In this document: piece after piece, positions 46,283 to 57,733 of the stretch
Layout: each line of letters opens with the position of its first letter
How positions within the stretch are numbered: the stretch's first letter is position 1
DNA from: Pseudomonas rhodesiae
GTDB lineage: Bacteria; Pseudomonadota; Gammaproteobacteria; Pseudomonadales; Pseudomonadaceae
DNA: 64,000 nt
Reading direction: 5' to 3'
Assembly: GCF_007858255.1 (NCBI RefSeq)
Contig: NZ_VFEU01000005.1
Coordinates: 248,001 to 312,000, forward strand
The notes under the pieces: model-generated
Databases searched by the model: none
What the model saw: the letters and a program-made list of their open reading frames with translations, nothing else
Told to the model about the DNA's origin: nothing
Made by a program: the position numbers and the translations under genes

Positions 46283-47497
46283 TTAGTGTGCCGCCCACTC
46301 GATTTTGGAAATGTCGACACCGTCCTTGTACATGTCCCACAGCGGCGACAGGGTACGCAGTTTGTTGACCGCTTCGCAGACTTTCTGCGCGGCGTAATCG
46401 ACTTCTTCTTCGGTGGTGAAACGGCCAAACGTAAAGCGGATCGAGCTGTGCGCCAGTTCATCGTTGCGGCCCAGGGCACGCAACACGTAGGACGGCTCAA
46501 GGGAAGCCGAGGTGCAGGCCGAACCGGAAGAAACCGCCAGGTCCTTGAGCGCCATGATCAGCGACTCGCCTTCGACGTAGTTGAAGCTCAAATTCAGGTT
46601 GTGCGGGACGCGGGCGGTCATGCTGCCGTTGATGTACAGTTCTTCAAGGTTCTCGACCTGCTTGAAGAAGCGATCGCTCAACGCCTTGATGCGCACGTTT
46701 TCGGCAGCCATGTCTTCCTTGGCCACACGGAACGCTTCACCCATGCCGACGATCTGGTGAGTCGCCAGGGTGCCCGAACGCATACCGCGCTCGTGACCGC
46801 CGCCGTGCATGGTGGCTTCGATGCGCACACGCGGCTTGCGGCTCACGTACAGCGCGCCAATGCCTTTGGGGCCGTAAGTCTTGTGCGCAGAGAACGACAT
46901 CAGATCGACTTTCAGCTTCGACAGATCGATATCGACCTTGCCAGTGGACTGCGCCGCATCGACGTGCAACAACACACCCTTGGAGCGGGTCAGCTCGCCG
47001 ATCGCGGCGATGTCATTGATGGTGCCGATTTCGTTGTTAACGTGGATCACGGAAACCAGGATGGTGTCTTCACGCAGCGCAGCTTCGATCATGGCCGGAG
47101 TGACGATGCCGTCAGTAGTGGGCTCAAGGTAGGTAACCTCGAAACCTTCACGCTCCAGTTGGCGCATGGTGTCGAGGACAGCCTTGTGCTCAATCTTGGT
47201 GGTGATCAGGTGCTTGCCCTTGGTCGCGTAGAAATGCGCGGCACCCTTGATAGCCAGGTTGTCGGACTCGGTGGCACCGGAGGTCCAGACAATTTCACGC
47301 GGATCGGCGCCGACCAGATCAGCAACCTGGCGACGAGCGTTCTCAACCGCTTCCTCGGCTTTCCAGCCGAAAACGTGGGAACGGGAGGCCGGGTTGCCGA
47401 AGTTTCCGTCAACCAGCAGGCATTCGCTCATCTTTTGTGCGACACGCGGATCAACCGGGGTGGTCGCTGAGTAATCAAGGTAAATCGGCAATTTCAT
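46283..47497 (-). CDS. iscS: cysteine desulfurase IscS (404 aa)
   Basis: IscS is a PLP enzyme that removes sulfur from cysteine for Fe-S clusters, tRNA thiolation and other uses. The PLP lysine is in [13 protein letters not shown] and the persulfide cysteine in [13 protein letters not shown]. The N terminus [19 protein letters not shown] is the classic IscS start. It follows iscR after 50 nt and precedes iscU. Confidence 0.98.
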   Translation of the reverse strand: MKLPIYLDYSATTPVDPRVAQKMSECLLVDGNFGNPASRSHVFGWKAEEAVENARRQVADLVGADPREIVWTSGATESDNLAIKGAAHFYATKGKHLITTKIEHKAVLDTMRQLEREGFEVTYLEPTTDGIVTPAMIEAALREDTILVSVIHVNNEIGTINDIAAIGELTRSKGVLLHVDAAQSTGKVDIDLSKLKVDLMSFSAHKTYGPKGIGALYVSRKPRVRIEATMHGGGHERGMRSGTLATHQIVGMGEAFRVAKEDMAAENVRIKALSDRFFKQVENLEELYINGSMTARVPHNLNLSFNYVEGESLIMALKDLAVSSGSACTSASLEPSYVLRALGRNDELAHSSIRFTFGRFTTEEEVDYAAQKVCEAVNKLRTLSPLWDMYKDGVDISKIEWAAH

Positions 47498-47547
47498 GGA
47501 CTTTCTCCTAAATCAGGCTGGCTGGCGTGCCGTTAGCTCTGCGGCTG

Positions 47548-48039
47548 TCACTCGACGGCGGACGCTTCAATCTTGTCCAGACGCGGCGCCTTGGTATTGC
47601 AACGGCGCTGGTCCTGACGCTGGGCTACTTCTTGCACCTCACGGCGAGTCACAAGATCAGCCAAGCTGATACCACTCAAAAACTCATGGATCTGCAGGCT
47701 CAAATCACACCACAAGTGATGTGTAAGGCAGGTATCGCCGGCATGGCAGTCACCCAACCCCTGGCATTTTGTGGCATCGACCGATTCGTTGACCGCATCG
47801 ATCACCTGGGCTACCTGAATGCCCTGCATGTCGCGGGACAATTGATAGCCACCACCCGGCCCACGCACACTGGAGACCAGATTACTGCGGCGCAATTTGG
47901 CGAACAGTTGCTCAAGGTAGGACAGGGAAATGCCTTGACGCTCGGAAATATCGGCCAGGGACACCGGCCCAGTTTGCGCGTGCAAGGCCAAGTCGAGCAT
48001 GGCAGTCACCGCGTATCGGCCTTTTGTAGTCAGTCTCAT
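47548..48039 (-). CDS. iscR: Fe-S cluster-sensing regulator IscR (163 aa)
   Basis: IscR is an Rrf2-family repressor/activator that senses the cell's Fe-S status and represses the isc operon when it holds a [2Fe-2S] cluster. The winged helix-turn-helix is at residues 1-70 ([19 protein letters not shown]). The ligands Cys92, Cys98, Cys104 and His107 lie in [17 protein letters not shown], exactly as in E. coli. The frame extends 101 codons upstream, but ATG 48039 is the family start and the extension covers the promoter and its operators. The operon is iscRSUA-hscBA-fdx-iscX. Confidence 0.97.
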   Translation of the reverse strand: MRLTTKGRYAVTAMLDLALHAQTGPVSLADISERQGISLSYLEQLFAKLRRSNLVSSVRGPGGGYQLSRDMQGIQVAQVIDAVNESVDATKCQGLGDCHAGDTCLTHHLWCDLSLQIHEFLSGISLADLVTRREVQEVAQRQDQRRCNTKAPRLDKIEASAVE

Positions 48040-48072
48040 GGACAAGTACCAAGGTGTTTCAGAATGGGAGCA

Positions 48073-48130
48073 AGTATGCGATTCCCGAGTATTTAAGTCA
48101 ACTATAAGACCTAGTACTTTAGTCAGGATT
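48073..48130 (-). promoter_or_regulatory. iscR promoter with two adjacent IscR type 1 sites
   Basis: On the minus strand a TTGACT -35 (48096-48101) and a CATACT -10 (48073-48078) are 17 bp apart. A 25-bp site close to the E. coli type 1 consensus (ATAGTTGACT then TAAATACTC..) covers the -35 at 48081-48105. A weaker second copy, with CCTGACT and ACTAGGTC pieces, abuts it at 48106-48130. The arrangement supports autorepression by IscR. Confidence 0.85.
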
Positions 48131-48220
48131 ACCCGTAAAAAGGGCGCGCGAATCATAGCAGGATGGGGTTGGATCGAACAGCGAGAACAGGACCGACCAG
48201 GAATTCCGAGACCAATGGAG

Positions 48221-48250
48221 CCAAAAATCTGGGAGGGCTCGCCCCTCCCA
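48221..48250 (-). terminator. intrinsic terminator after cysE
   Basis: On the minus strand GGGAGGG and CCCTCCC form a 7-bp stem with a short loop (48231-48249), followed by AGATTTTTGG. It lies 16-45 nt past the cysE stop and separates trmJ-cysE from the isc operon. The stem also resembles half of a REP unit. Confidence 0.78.
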
Positions 48251-48265
48251 TGGGGTTTGGTGGCT

Positions 48266-49048
48266 TCAGCCGGCCTTCGTGACAGCTTCGTCCTTGATTT
48301 CGGCGAAGTCCTCTTCACGCAGCTCAGGCAGATCTTTCGCACAGTAAGTGCTACCCAGCTCCTTCAGTGCACCGCACATACCATCCAACTTTCCATCCAC
48401 CGCTTGCAGATGGTCGAGCAACTGCCCGATGGCGCGAGCCACGGGGTCGGGCATGTCTTCGCTGACGCCATAGGCATCGAAACCGATTTTCTCGGCCATG
48501 GCCTTGCGCTTGGCCTCTTGCTCATCACCGACTTCCGGCTTGACGATGATGCGCCCCGGAATACCCACCACCGTGGCGCCAGGCGGAACCGCCTTGGTCA
48601 CCACAGCATTGGAGCCCACCTTGGCACCAGCGCCGACCGTGAACGGACCAAGCACCTTGGCGCCCGCCCCGACCACCACACCATCGCCCAACGTAGGGTG
48701 GCGCTTACCTTTATTCCAACTGGTACCGCCCAGGGTCACGCCTTGATAAAGCGTTACGTCGTCGCCGATCTCAGCGGTTTCACCAATAACGATGCCCATG
48801 CCGTGATCAATAAAGAAGCGCCGCCCCACCTTGGCGCCCGGATGAATCTCGATCCCGGTCAGCCAGCGACCGAAATTCGACACCAGCCGCGCCAGCCATT
48901 TCCAGCCCATATTCCACAGCGCACCGGAAAGACGATGGATCCAGATCGCGTGCATGCCCGGGTAGCAGGTCAGCACTTCAAAGGCGTTGCGCGCCGCCGG
49001 GTCACGGTGAAAAACACTCTGGATATCTTCTCGCAAACGCTCGAACAT
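48266..49048 (-). CDS. cysE: serine O-acetyltransferase CysE (260 aa)
   Basis: CysE makes O-acetylserine, the precursor for cysteine, from serine and acetyl-CoA. A helical N-terminal domain is followed by a left-handed beta helix of hexapeptide repeats, with the catalytic region [19 protein letters not shown] and the repeats [28 protein letters not shown]. The protein is somewhat short at the N terminus compared with E. coli and ends in a helical extension (about residues 190-260). It is 2 nt after trmJ, in the conserved trmJ-cysE-iscR order that links cysteine supply to Fe-S assembly. Confidence 0.96.
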   Translation of the reverse strand: MFERLREDIQSVFHRDPAARNAFEVLTCYPGMHAIWIHRLSGALWNMGWKWLARLVSNFGRWLTGIEIHPGAKVGRRFFIDHGMGIVIGETAEIGDDVTLYQGVTLGGTSWNKGKRHPTLGDGVVVGAGAKVLGPFTVGAGAKVGSNAVVTKAVPPGATVVGIPGRIIVKPEVGDEQEAKRKAMAEKIGFDAYGVSEDMPDPVARAIGQLLDHLQAVDGKLDGMCGALKELGSTYCAKDLPELREEDFAEIKDEAVTKAG

Positions 49049-49050
49049 TT

Positions 49051-49821
49051 TTAATCCTTCCGCTTAAGGAGTTCGCCACGGGCCGCTTTCTGGGTTTCCG
49101 TGAGGATGCCACGCAATATATTCATTTCCGCCCGACTGACCGAGCTGCGGCCGTAGAGGCGACGCAGGCGCGCCATCAAGTGCCGTGGCTTTTCAGGATC
49201 GAGGAATTCGATGGCCACCAGAGTATGTTCCAGATGCTCATAGAATCGCTCCAGCTCGTCCATGGTGGCCAACTCACCACTTTTAGTGGACGCCACTTCA
49301 TCCTTCTCGACCTTGCTCGGCTGCCCTTCGGCGGCCAGCCAAGCCATGCGCACTTCATAACTCAACACCTGCACCGCCGCCCCCAGGTTCAGCGAACTGA
49401 ACTCGGGGTCTGACGGAATGTGCACATGAAAGTGACATCGCTGCAGCTCCTCATTGGTCAGGCCGGAGTCTTCACGGCCAAATACCAAGGCGATTTCAGC
49501 GCCGCCTGCCGCTTCCTCCACCACCTTGGCCCCGCACTCTCGCGGGTCCAGCAATGGCCACGGGATACGACGGTCACGGGCACTGGTGCCCAGCACCAGG
49601 TTGCAGCCGACCAAGGCATCTTCCAAGGTGGCGACGACCTGGGCCTTTTCAAGGATGTCATTGGCGCCCGACGCGCGCGCGTCAGCCTCGTGGTGCGGGA
49701 ACACACGCGGCTCGACCAGCACCAGGCGCGTCAGCCCCATGTTTTTCATGGCTCGCGCCACCCCACCGATATTGCCGGGATGACTGGTATTGACCAAGAC
49801 GACACGAATGTTTTGCAGCAA
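49051..49821 (-). CDS. trmJ: tRNA (cytidine/uridine-2'-O)-methyltransferase TrmJ (256 aa)
   Basis: TrmJ is a SPOUT-class enzyme that 2'-O-methylates position 32 of several tRNAs. The knotted SAM-binding fold shows in [48 protein letters not shown] and [14 protein letters not shown]. Length is normal. It is divergent from suhB and co-directional with cysE, from which it is 2 nt apart. Confidence 0.95.
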   Translation of the reverse strand: MLQNIRVVLVNTSHPGNIGGVARAMKNMGLTRLVLVEPRVFPHHEADARASGANDILEKAQVVATLEDALVGCNLVLGTSARDRRIPWPLLDPRECGAKVVEEAAGGAEIALVFGREDSGLTNEELQRCHFHVHIPSDPEFSSLNLGAAVQVLSYEVRMAWLAAEGQPSKVEKDEVASTKSGELATMDELERFYEHLEHTLVAIEFLDPEKPRHLMARLRRLYGRSSVSRAEMNILRGILTETQKAARGELLKRKD

Positions 49822-49902
49822 GGGAGGCGCTCTCGGACACAGGAAAGGGGAGCAAATCTTACAGAACAGCCTAAGGTTATGCCATGAAAGCGAACGTCGT
49901 CC

Positions 49903-49930
49903 TTCACCTGAAGAAAGTTTCTGCTAGAAT
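49903..49930 (+). promoter_or_regulatory. candidate suhB promoter
   Basis: A TTCACC hexamer (49903-49908) and a TAGAAT hexamer (49925-49930) are 16 bp apart, 37 nt before the suhB ATG. The -10 is good and the -35 modest. Confidence 0.55.
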
Positions 49931-49966
49931 GCCCGGCTTTCTTTAACAACCTTAGGTGACACATCC

Positions 49967-50782
49967 ATGCAGCCCATGCTGAATATCGCGCTGCGCGCCG
50001 CCCGCAGCGCCAGTGAATTGATCTTCCGCTCCATCGAGCGCCTGGATACCATCAAGGTCGACGAAAAAGACGCCAAGGATTATGTATCCGAGGTGGATCG
50101 CGCCGCCGAACAGAAAATCATCGACGCACTGCGCAAGGCCTACCCTACCCACGGCATCCTCGGCGAAGAAACCGGTTTGCACAAAGGCAGCGGCGAAGGC
50201 GAAGACTACCTGTGGATCATCGACCCACTGGATGGCACCACCAACTTCCTGCGCGGTATCCCGCACTTTGCCGTGAGCATTGCCTGCAAATACCGTGGCC
50301 GTTTGGAACACGCGGTTGTACTCGACCCGGTTCGCCAGGAAGAATTCACCGCCAGCCGTGGCCGTGGCGCCCAGCTCAATGGCCGTCGCCTGCGCGTCAG
50401 CGGTCGCACCAGCCTGGACGGCGCTCTTCTGGGCACTGGCTTCCCATTCCGCGACGACCAGATGGATAACCTGGAAAACTACCTGGGCATGTTCCGCGCC
50501 CTGGTTGGCCAGACCGCCGGCATCCGCCGCGCCGGCGCCGCCAGCCTGGACCTGGCCTACGTTGCCGCCGGTCGTTTTGACGCGTTCTGGGAGTCGGGCC
50601 TGTCCGAGTGGGACATGGCCGCAGGCGCACTGCTGATTCAAGAAGCAGGCGGCCTGGTGAGCGACTTCACCGGCGGTCACGACTTCCTGGAAAAAGGCCA
50701 TGTCGTTGCCGGTAACACCAAATGCTTCAAGGCAGTTCTGACGGCGATCCAGCCGCACCTGCCGGCCTCGCTGAAGCGTTAA
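49967..50782 (+). CDS. suhB: inositol-1-monophosphatase / Nus factor SuhB (271 aa)
   Basis: This Mg2+-dependent inositol monophosphatase-family enzyme also acts as a factor in rRNA antitermination in E. coli. The metal-binding motif WIIDPLDGTTNFLRG and the upstream EETG (ILGEETGLHKG) are complete. The C-terminal SEWDMAAGALLIQEAGG motif is the second metal/substrate site. The 271-aa length is usual. AGGTG lies about eight bases before ATG 49967. It has its own terminator. Confidence 0.96.
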   Translation: MQPMLNIALRAARSASELIFRSIERLDTIKVDEKDAKDYVSEVDRAAEQKIIDALRKAYPTHGILGEETGLHKGSGEGEDYLWIIDPLDGTTNFLRGIPHFAVSIACKYRGRLEHAVVLDPVRQEEFTASRGRGAQLNGRRLRVSGRTSLDGALLGTGFPFRDDQMDNLENYLGMFRALVGQTAGIRRAGAASLDLAYVAAGRFDAFWESGLSEWDMAAGALLIQEAGGLVSDFTGGHDFLEKGHVVAGNTKCFKAVLTAIQPHLPASLKR

Positions 50783-50793
50783 GCGAGCGAGCA

Positions 50794-50823
50794 AAAAAAA
50801 GCACCCTTCGGGGTGCTTTTTTT
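50794..50823 (+). terminator. intrinsic terminator of suhB
   Basis: The hairpin AAAAAGCACCC-TTCG-GGGTGCTTTTT with a stable UUCG tetraloop is flanked by A- and T-runs, 12 nt after the suhB stop. Confidence 0.93.
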
Positions 50824-50869
50824 GTGCCTGGGATTTGGTGCGAGTCTAAATGCCAAGAGCACCACAAAT

Positions 50870-50904
50870 AAAATGCGGGAGGGGGCTAGCCCCTCCCGCA
50901 TTTT
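50870..50904. repeat. palindromic REP-like element
   Basis: A 15-bp near-perfect inverted repeat (AAAATGCGGGAGGGG with CCCCTCCCGCATTTT) has a GCTAG centre. It resembles the core of the REP units at 11946 and 31012 but is a single hairpin. It lies between the convergent suhB and glycine-zipper genes and may also act as a terminator. Confidence 0.65.
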
Positions 50905-50942
50905 GAACTGCACACGCCGTTGAACCTGCGTCTGGACGAGTA

Positions 50943-51485
50943 TTACTGCTGGTTTTGACCGAGGACGAGACGACCCTCCTTGTCGACCGGAATCTGGCCG
51001 CCTGGATCACGATCCATGCGCACCGAACCTTCCTTGCCATCCAAGGTGTACCGCACGTCATAGCCGACAACCTTGTCGCTGATGTCGTTGACGGTGTTAC
51101 ACCGGGTTTGTGTGGTGGTGTAGGTATCGCGGTTCTGCATACCTTCCTGCACCTTGTTGCCGGCGTAACCACCACCGACCGCACCGGCCACGGTGGCCAG
51201 TTTCTTACCGTTGCCGCCGCCGATCTGGTTGCCCAGCAGGCCACCTGCGAGGGCGCCGACGACGGTACCGGCGATTTGATGCTGATCCTGCACCGGACGC
51301 TGCCGGGTCACGGTGACGTCCTTGCAGACCTCACGCGGGGTTTTGATCTGGGTCTTGACCGGCTGCACCGCCAGTACTTGCGCATACTCAGGGCCGCTTT
51401 TTACCAGGCTGTAGGTGGCGACAGCACCCCCGGCAGTTACACCGACAGCACCCAATACCGCACCAACCAGTAACGACTTGTTCAC
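50943..51485 (-). CDS. glycine zipper 2TM domain protein (180 aa)
   Basis: This envelope protein has an N-terminal hydrophobic segment (about residues 4-27) and a central glycine zipper (about 70-110, GTVVGALAGGLLGNQIGGG and GAVGGGYAGNKV). A C-terminal domain with DVRYTLDGKEGSVRMDRDPG follows. Two cysteines lie either side of the zipper. Related proteins (17-kDa surface antigen, SlyB/YcfJ-like) are outer-membrane associated. I choose GTG 51485 because AGGAGG lies six bases upstream, although an in-frame ATG occurs seven codons earlier at 51506. Function unknown. Confidence 0.85.
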   Translation of the reverse strand: MNKSLLVGAVLGAVGVTAGGAVATYSLVKSGPEYAQVLAVQPVKTQIKTPREVCKDVTVTRQRPVQDQHQIAGTVVGALAGGLLGNQIGGGNGKKLATVAGAVGGGYAGNKVQEGMQNRDTYTTTQTRCNTVNDISDKVVGYDVRYTLDGKEGSVRMDRDPGGQIPVDKEGRLVLGQNQQ

Positions 51486-51545
51486 GTTGAACCTCCTGAC
51501 CATCACAAACGGACCGAAAGGTCCGCGCTATACCCAGCCTTGGAG

Positions 51546-51580
51546 CAAAAAAAAAGGCACGAGTTCAATACTCGTGCCTT
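51546..51580 (-). terminator. intrinsic terminator of the secDF operon
   Basis: An 11-bp stem (AAGGCACGAGT with ACTCGTGCCTT) and a 5-nt loop are followed on the minus strand by nine T, 29 nt past the secF stop. Confidence 0.92.
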
Positions 51581-51608
51581 CTTTGTAACAACGATCAACT
51601 AGCGCCCA

Positions 51609-52523
51609 TCAAGGACGATCGTCGACTTCCTTGTCGGTGATGGCCGGAGGAATCAGGTCTTCGCTGTTGAGGTTCAGCCAGATCAACACCACGTTGGCGA
51701 TGTAGATCGACGAGTAGGTGCCCGCCAGAACGCCGATGAACAGCGCCAGGGAGAAGCCCCACAGGTTGTCGCCGCCGAAGATCATCAACGCCGCGATCGC
51801 CAGCAAGGTGGAGATCGACGTGGCCATGGTCCGCAGCAGGGTCTGGGTGGTGGAGATATTGATGTTCTCGATCAACGTCGCCTTGCGCAGTACACGGAAG
51901 TTCTCGCGGACCCGGTCGAATACCACGATGGTGTCGTTGAGCGAATAACCAATGATCGCCAGCACCGCCGCCAGCACCGTCAGGTCGAACGTGACCTGGA
52001 AGTAAGCCAGGATGCCTACAGTTACGATCACGTCATGGATCAGCGACACAATGGCGCCGACGCCGAATTTCCACTGAAAGCGGAACGCCAGGTAGATCAT
52101 GATGCCGACCAGCGCCATCAGCATGCCGAGGCCGCCCTGGTCGCGCAGCTCTTCACCCACTTGCGGCCCCACGAACTCGACGCGCTTGACCGACGCCGGG
52201 TTATCGCCGCCGACCTTCTGCAAAGCCTCGGCCACCTGGTGACCCAGTTGCGGGTCTTCGCCAGGCATACGCACCAGCAGATCGGTGGTAGCGCCGAAGT
52301 TCTGCACCACGGCTTCGTGATAACCGGCCTTGACCAGTTCGTTGCGCACCAGGGTGACGTCGGCCGGCTTCTCGTAGGTCAGCTCGATGAGCGTACCGCC
52401 GGTGAAGTCCAGCCCGTAGTTCAGGCCCTTATGGAACCAGCTGAACAATGCCAGAACGGTAAGGAGCACTGTGGCGCCGAACGCAATGTTGCGAACGCCC
52501 ATGAAGTTGATTGTACGTAACAT
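51609..52523 (-). CDS. secF: protein translocase subunit SecF (304 aa)
   Basis: SecF works with SecD to use the proton gradient to pull proteins through SecYEG. Six membrane helices are expected; the first (residues about 12-30) is followed by a periplasmic P4-type loop and the conserved GLDFTGGTLIEL. The later helices have IGYSLNDTIVVFDRVREN and the TSISTLLAIAAL segment. It is 9 nt after secD. Length is normal. Confidence 0.96.
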   Translation of the reverse strand: MLRTINFMGVRNIAFGATVLLTVLALFSWFHKGLNYGLDFTGGTLIELTYEKPADVTLVRNELVKAGYHEAVVQNFGATTDLLVRMPGEDPQLGHQVAEALQKVGGDNPASVKRVEFVGPQVGEELRDQGGLGMLMALVGIMIYLAFRFQWKFGVGAIVSLIHDVIVTVGILAYFQVTFDLTVLAAVLAIIGYSLNDTIVVFDRVRENFRVLRKATLIENINISTTQTLLRTMATSISTLLAIAALMIFGGDNLWGFSLALFIGVLAGTYSSIYIANVVLIWLNLNSEDLIPPAITDKEVDDRP

Positions 52524-52532
52524 GGCAGCCCC

Positions 52533-54401
52533 TTAAATCCACAACTTCTTGAAGTCACGTCCGCCAAAGATCAGGTTGACCATTGCGCGGGTCACCATGA
52601 TGGCCGTGAACATCGAGGTAAAGATACCGAGGGACATGGTCACCGCAAAACCTTTGACCGGGCCGGTGCCCATGGCAAAGAGAATCCCGCCGACCAGCAA
52701 CGTGGTCAGGTTGGAGTCGAGAATCGCGGTAAATGCCCGGCCGAAGCCTTCGTTGATTGCGCGCTGCACCGTCATGCCGGCGGCGATCTCTTCACGAATA
52801 CGCGAAAAGATCAGCACGTTGGCGTCCACCGCCATACCCATGGTGAGCACGATACCAGCGATACCCGGCAGGGTCAGCGTTGCCCCCAGCAGCGACATCA
52901 AAGCCAGCAGCATCACCATATTGCCCGCCAGGGCCACAGTGGCGATGACACCGAAGAAGCGGTAGATGGCGATGATGAACAGCGATACGAAAAGCATGCC
53001 CCACAAGGCTGCATCGATACCCTTGGTGATGTTGTCCGCACCCAGGCTCGGGCCAATGGTACGTTCTTCGGCGAAGTACATCGGCGCGGCCAGGCCACCG
53101 GCGCGCAGCAGCAGCGCCAGTTCGGACGATTCACCCTGGCCGTTCAGGCCGGTGATGCGGAATTGAGCACCCAGCGGCGACTGAATGGTCGCCAGACTGA
53201 TGATCTTCTTCTCTTCCTTGAACGACTGCACCGGCACGTCTTTCTCGACGCCGTTGACCATTTGCTTGGTGTAGGTAGTGATTGGGCGTTGCTCGATGAA
53301 GATCACCGCCATACTGCGACCGACGTTGCTGCGCGTAGCGCGACTCATCAGTTCGCCGCCATGGCCATCCAGGCGGATATTCACTTCAGGAGTGCCGTGC
53401 TCGCCAAAACCGGCCTTGGCGTCGGTCACCTGATCACCGGTGATGATCAAGCCACGCTCGATCAGCGCCGGAGGACGGTTGCCTTCGCGGAACTCGAACT
53501 CTTCGGCAGTAGCACGGGTAGCGCCCGGCTCAGCCGCCAAACGGAATTCCAGGTTGGCGGTCTTGCCCAGGATACGCTTGGCTTCAGCAGTGTCCTGCAC
53601 GCCCGGCAGCTCAACCACGATACGGTTGGCGCCCTGGCGCTGCACGATCGGCTCGGCCACACCCAGTTCGTTGACGCGGTTACGCACCGTGGTCAAGTTC
53701 TGCTTGATGGAGTATTCGCGGATTTCCGCGATCTTGGCCGGGCTCATCGCCAGACGCAGTACAGGTTGACCATTCAGGTCGGCCGGTACGATGTCGAAAT
53801 CGTTGAAGTTCTTACGGATCAGCGCACGGGCCTGTTCGCGGGACGCTTCGTCAGAGAAGCCCAGCTGGATGGCACCGTTGAGCTGCGGCAGGCTGCGATA
53901 ACGCAGCTTTTCTTTACGCAGCAGGCTCTTCACGTCGCCTTCGTAGACCTTGAGGCGGGCGTCGAGGGCTTTGTCCATGTCGACTTCCAGCAGGAAGTGC
54001 ACGCCACCGGACAAGTCCAGGCCCAGCTTCATCGGGTGCGCGCCAATGCTGCGCAGCCACTGCGGGGTGGTTTGCGCCAGGTTGAGCGCGACCACATAGT
54101 CGTCACCCATGGCCTTGCGCACGACATCCTTGGCCGGCAATTGGTCTTCCTGCTTGGCCAGGCGCAACAAGCCGCCCTTCGCACCAGCCGCCAATGTTGC
54201 CGCCTTGACCTGGATACCCGCGTCGGTGAGCGCCTTGCTCGCGCGGTCCAGATCAGCCTGATTGACCTGCAGCGAAGTGCTGGCGCCAGTGATCTGGATC
54301 GCCGGGTCATCAGGATAGAGATTGGGAGCGGAATAAATAAAACCGATCGCCAGCACCGCCAGGATCAGTACGTATTTCCACAGAGGGTATTTGTTCAGCA
54401 T
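52533..54401 (-). CDS. secD: protein translocase subunit SecD (622 aa)
   Basis: SecD has a large periplasmic domain (about residues 40-440) between membrane helix 1 and helices 2-6, with the DLSGGVHFLLEVDM motif and later AVDANVLIFSRIREE. The start is taken as ATG 54401 (MLNKYPLWKYVL); a GTG directly before it would add one residue. Order queA-tgt-yajC-secD-secF is conserved. No internal oddity seen. Confidence 0.96.
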   Translation of the reverse strand: MLNKYPLWKYVLILAVLAIGFIYSAPNLYPDDPAIQITGASTSLQVNQADLDRASKALTDAGIQVKAATLAAGAKGGLLRLAKQEDQLPAKDVVRKAMGDDYVVALNLAQTTPQWLRSIGAHPMKLGLDLSGGVHFLLEVDMDKALDARLKVYEGDVKSLLRKEKLRYRSLPQLNGAIQLGFSDEASREQARALIRKNFNDFDIVPADLNGQPVLRLAMSPAKIAEIREYSIKQNLTTVRNRVNELGVAEPIVQRQGANRIVVELPGVQDTAEAKRILGKTANLEFRLAAEPGATRATAEEFEFREGNRPPALIERGLIITGDQVTDAKAGFGEHGTPEVNIRLDGHGGELMSRATRSNVGRSMAVIFIEQRPITTYTKQMVNGVEKDVPVQSFKEEKKIISLATIQSPLGAQFRITGLNGQGESSELALLLRAGGLAAPMYFAEERTIGPSLGADNITKGIDAALWGMLFVSLFIIAIYRFFGVIATVALAGNMVMLLALMSLLGATLTLPGIAGIVLTMGMAVDANVLIFSRIREEIAAGMTVQRAINEGFGRAFTAILDSNLTTLLVGGILFAMGTGPVKGFAVTMSLGIFTSMFTAIMVTRAMVNLIFGGRDFKKLWI

Positions 54402-54463
54402 CACGCCGCCCGCTTATAACGCGGGGCGCCTTGCGCGCCCCGTCGATTGGTAAAGGTTGTTAC

Positions 54464-54802
54464 TTAGATCGCTTTGAGCGTGCCTTTAGGCAGCGTGGCG
54501 GCGATGGCGCCCTTCTGGAACTTCATTTCAACGGTGTCGGAGACTTCCAGTACCACGAAAGCATCGGAAACCTTGGTGATCTTGCCGGCGATACCGCCAG
54601 TGGTGACCACTTCGTCGCCTTTCTGCAGGCTGCTGAGCAGGTTCTTCTGCTCTTTGGCGCGCTTGGCCTGTGGACGCCAGATCATCAGGTAGAAGATGAC
54701 CAGGAAGCCGACCAGGAAAATCCACTCGAAACCACCGCCCATAGGGCCCGCAGCGGCAGGCGCAGCGGCGTCGGCCATGGCGTTAGAGATAAAAAAGCTC
54801 AT
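54464..54802 (-). CDS. yajC: Sec translocase accessory protein YajC (112 aa)
   Basis: YajC is a single-pass membrane protein in the SecDF-YajC complex. The membrane helix is at about residues 26-45 (GFEWIFLVGFLVIFYLMIW). The following KEQKNLLSSLQKGDEVVTTGGIAGKI is the family signature. The N terminus is alanine/glycine-rich. It starts 43 nt after tgt and 62 nt before secD. Confidence 0.96.
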   Translation of the reverse strand: MSFFISNAMADAAAPAAAGPMGGGFEWIFLVGFLVIFYLMIWRPQAKRAKEQKNLLSSLQKGDEVVTTGGIAGKITKVSDAFVVLEVSDTVEMKFQKGAIAATLPKGTLKAI

Positions 54803-54845
54803 TTAGCACTCCAGTTGCAAATAGTGAATCTTAGGGTCGGGAAAC

Positions 54846-57016
<2,171 letters not shown>

Positions 57017-57124
57017 GATGGGGTTCGTCTAGCAGGGCCGGGAAGTCTAGCGGAAATAGTCAAAATTGACCATGAAACGTGATTGACCAACGGTAATCAC
57101 CTCTCTATACTTCGCCGCCATTGA

Positions 57125-57209
57125 GCCCTGATGGCGGAATTGGTAGACGCGGCGGATTCAAAATCCGTTTTCGAAAGGAGTGGGAGTTCGAGTCTCCCTC
57201 GGGGCACCA
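57125..57209 (+). tRNA. tRNA-Leu (anticodon CAA)
   Basis: The 85-nt gene folds into a class II cloverleaf. The acceptor arm GCCCTGA pairs with TCGGGGC and is followed by an encoded ACCA end. The anticodon loop TTCAAAA gives CAA, which reads UUG. A long variable arm and a TTCGAGT T-loop are present. Coding is on the plus strand, opposite to queA. No integrase or att duplication is visible nearby. Confidence 0.95.
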
Positions 57210-57213
57210 TCTT

Positions 57214-57247
57214 AAAAAAAGACCTTGAAATTCAAGGTCTTTTTTTT
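57214..57247 (+). terminator. intrinsic terminator of tRNA-Leu
   Basis: GACCTTGAA and TTCAAGGTC form a 9-bp stem flanked by A- and T-runs, starting 5 nt after the tRNA end. A decayed single REP-like remnant (CTGTGGGAGCC) is seen near 57316-57327 in the gap that follows. Confidence 0.93.
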
Positions 57248-57406
57248 CGCCTGTCGAAAAGTGGGCACTCTGCTGATTTATTGCTCAGCGCCTCTTTCAG
57301 CTGAAACACAGTTCACTGTGGGAGCCAGGTTTGAAGCGGCAGAGGGAAAAGTCGTAATCGGCCCCCGATTACACACCCGGCCGCCCTGGCCGGGCGGCCG
57401 GTAACC

Positions 57407-57691
57407 TTACTTGAACAGCGCAATCACCACGCACACCAGTGTGATCGCCAGTGCCGGCCATTGCATGGGCAAGAAAAAGAAATGGTGGCGCACGCCATCT
57501 TCATGCACTTCCCTATTCAGCACAAAACCCAGCACCGTGTTGATGGCCGAGCCGATCCCCACGCCCATCAGCAATTGCGTCAACGAGGTGTTGCCCGGTT
57601 TGACGCTGGGGTCGGGCCACAACACCATCAGCAACAAAATCATGGCCACCGGTGTGAACAGCGTCAGCCAGCCTGCGCCGCGATAGATCAT
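57407..57691 (-). CDS. small membrane protein of unknown function (94 aa)
   Basis: Three hydrophobic segments (about residues 8-26, 38-58 and 75-93) suggest a three-helix inner-membrane protein. The segments are joined by short polar loops, one with REVHEDGVRHH. I do not recognise the family. It is the downstream neighbour of the next minus-strand membrane protein (42 nt gap), so the two may form a small operon. Confidence 0.65.
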   Translation of the reverse strand: MIYRGAGWLTLFTPVAMILLLMVLWPDPSVKPGNTSLTQLLMGVGIGSAINTVLGFVLNREVHEDGVRHHFFFLPMQWPALAITLVCVVIALFK

Positions 57692-57733
57692 CGTTTAATC
57701 CCTTTATGCACAATCAACGATTACGCGAGCGGT

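Noticed and set aside
47548..48342. Longer form of IscR with 101 extra N-terminal residues
   Set aside because: The extension covers the promoter and IscR sites and shows no homology pattern; ATG 48039 gives the canonical 163 aa.
57125..57209. tRNA-Leu as an integration site for a genomic island
   Set aside because: No integrase gene and no duplicated tRNA 3' end were seen in the following 6.8 kb.
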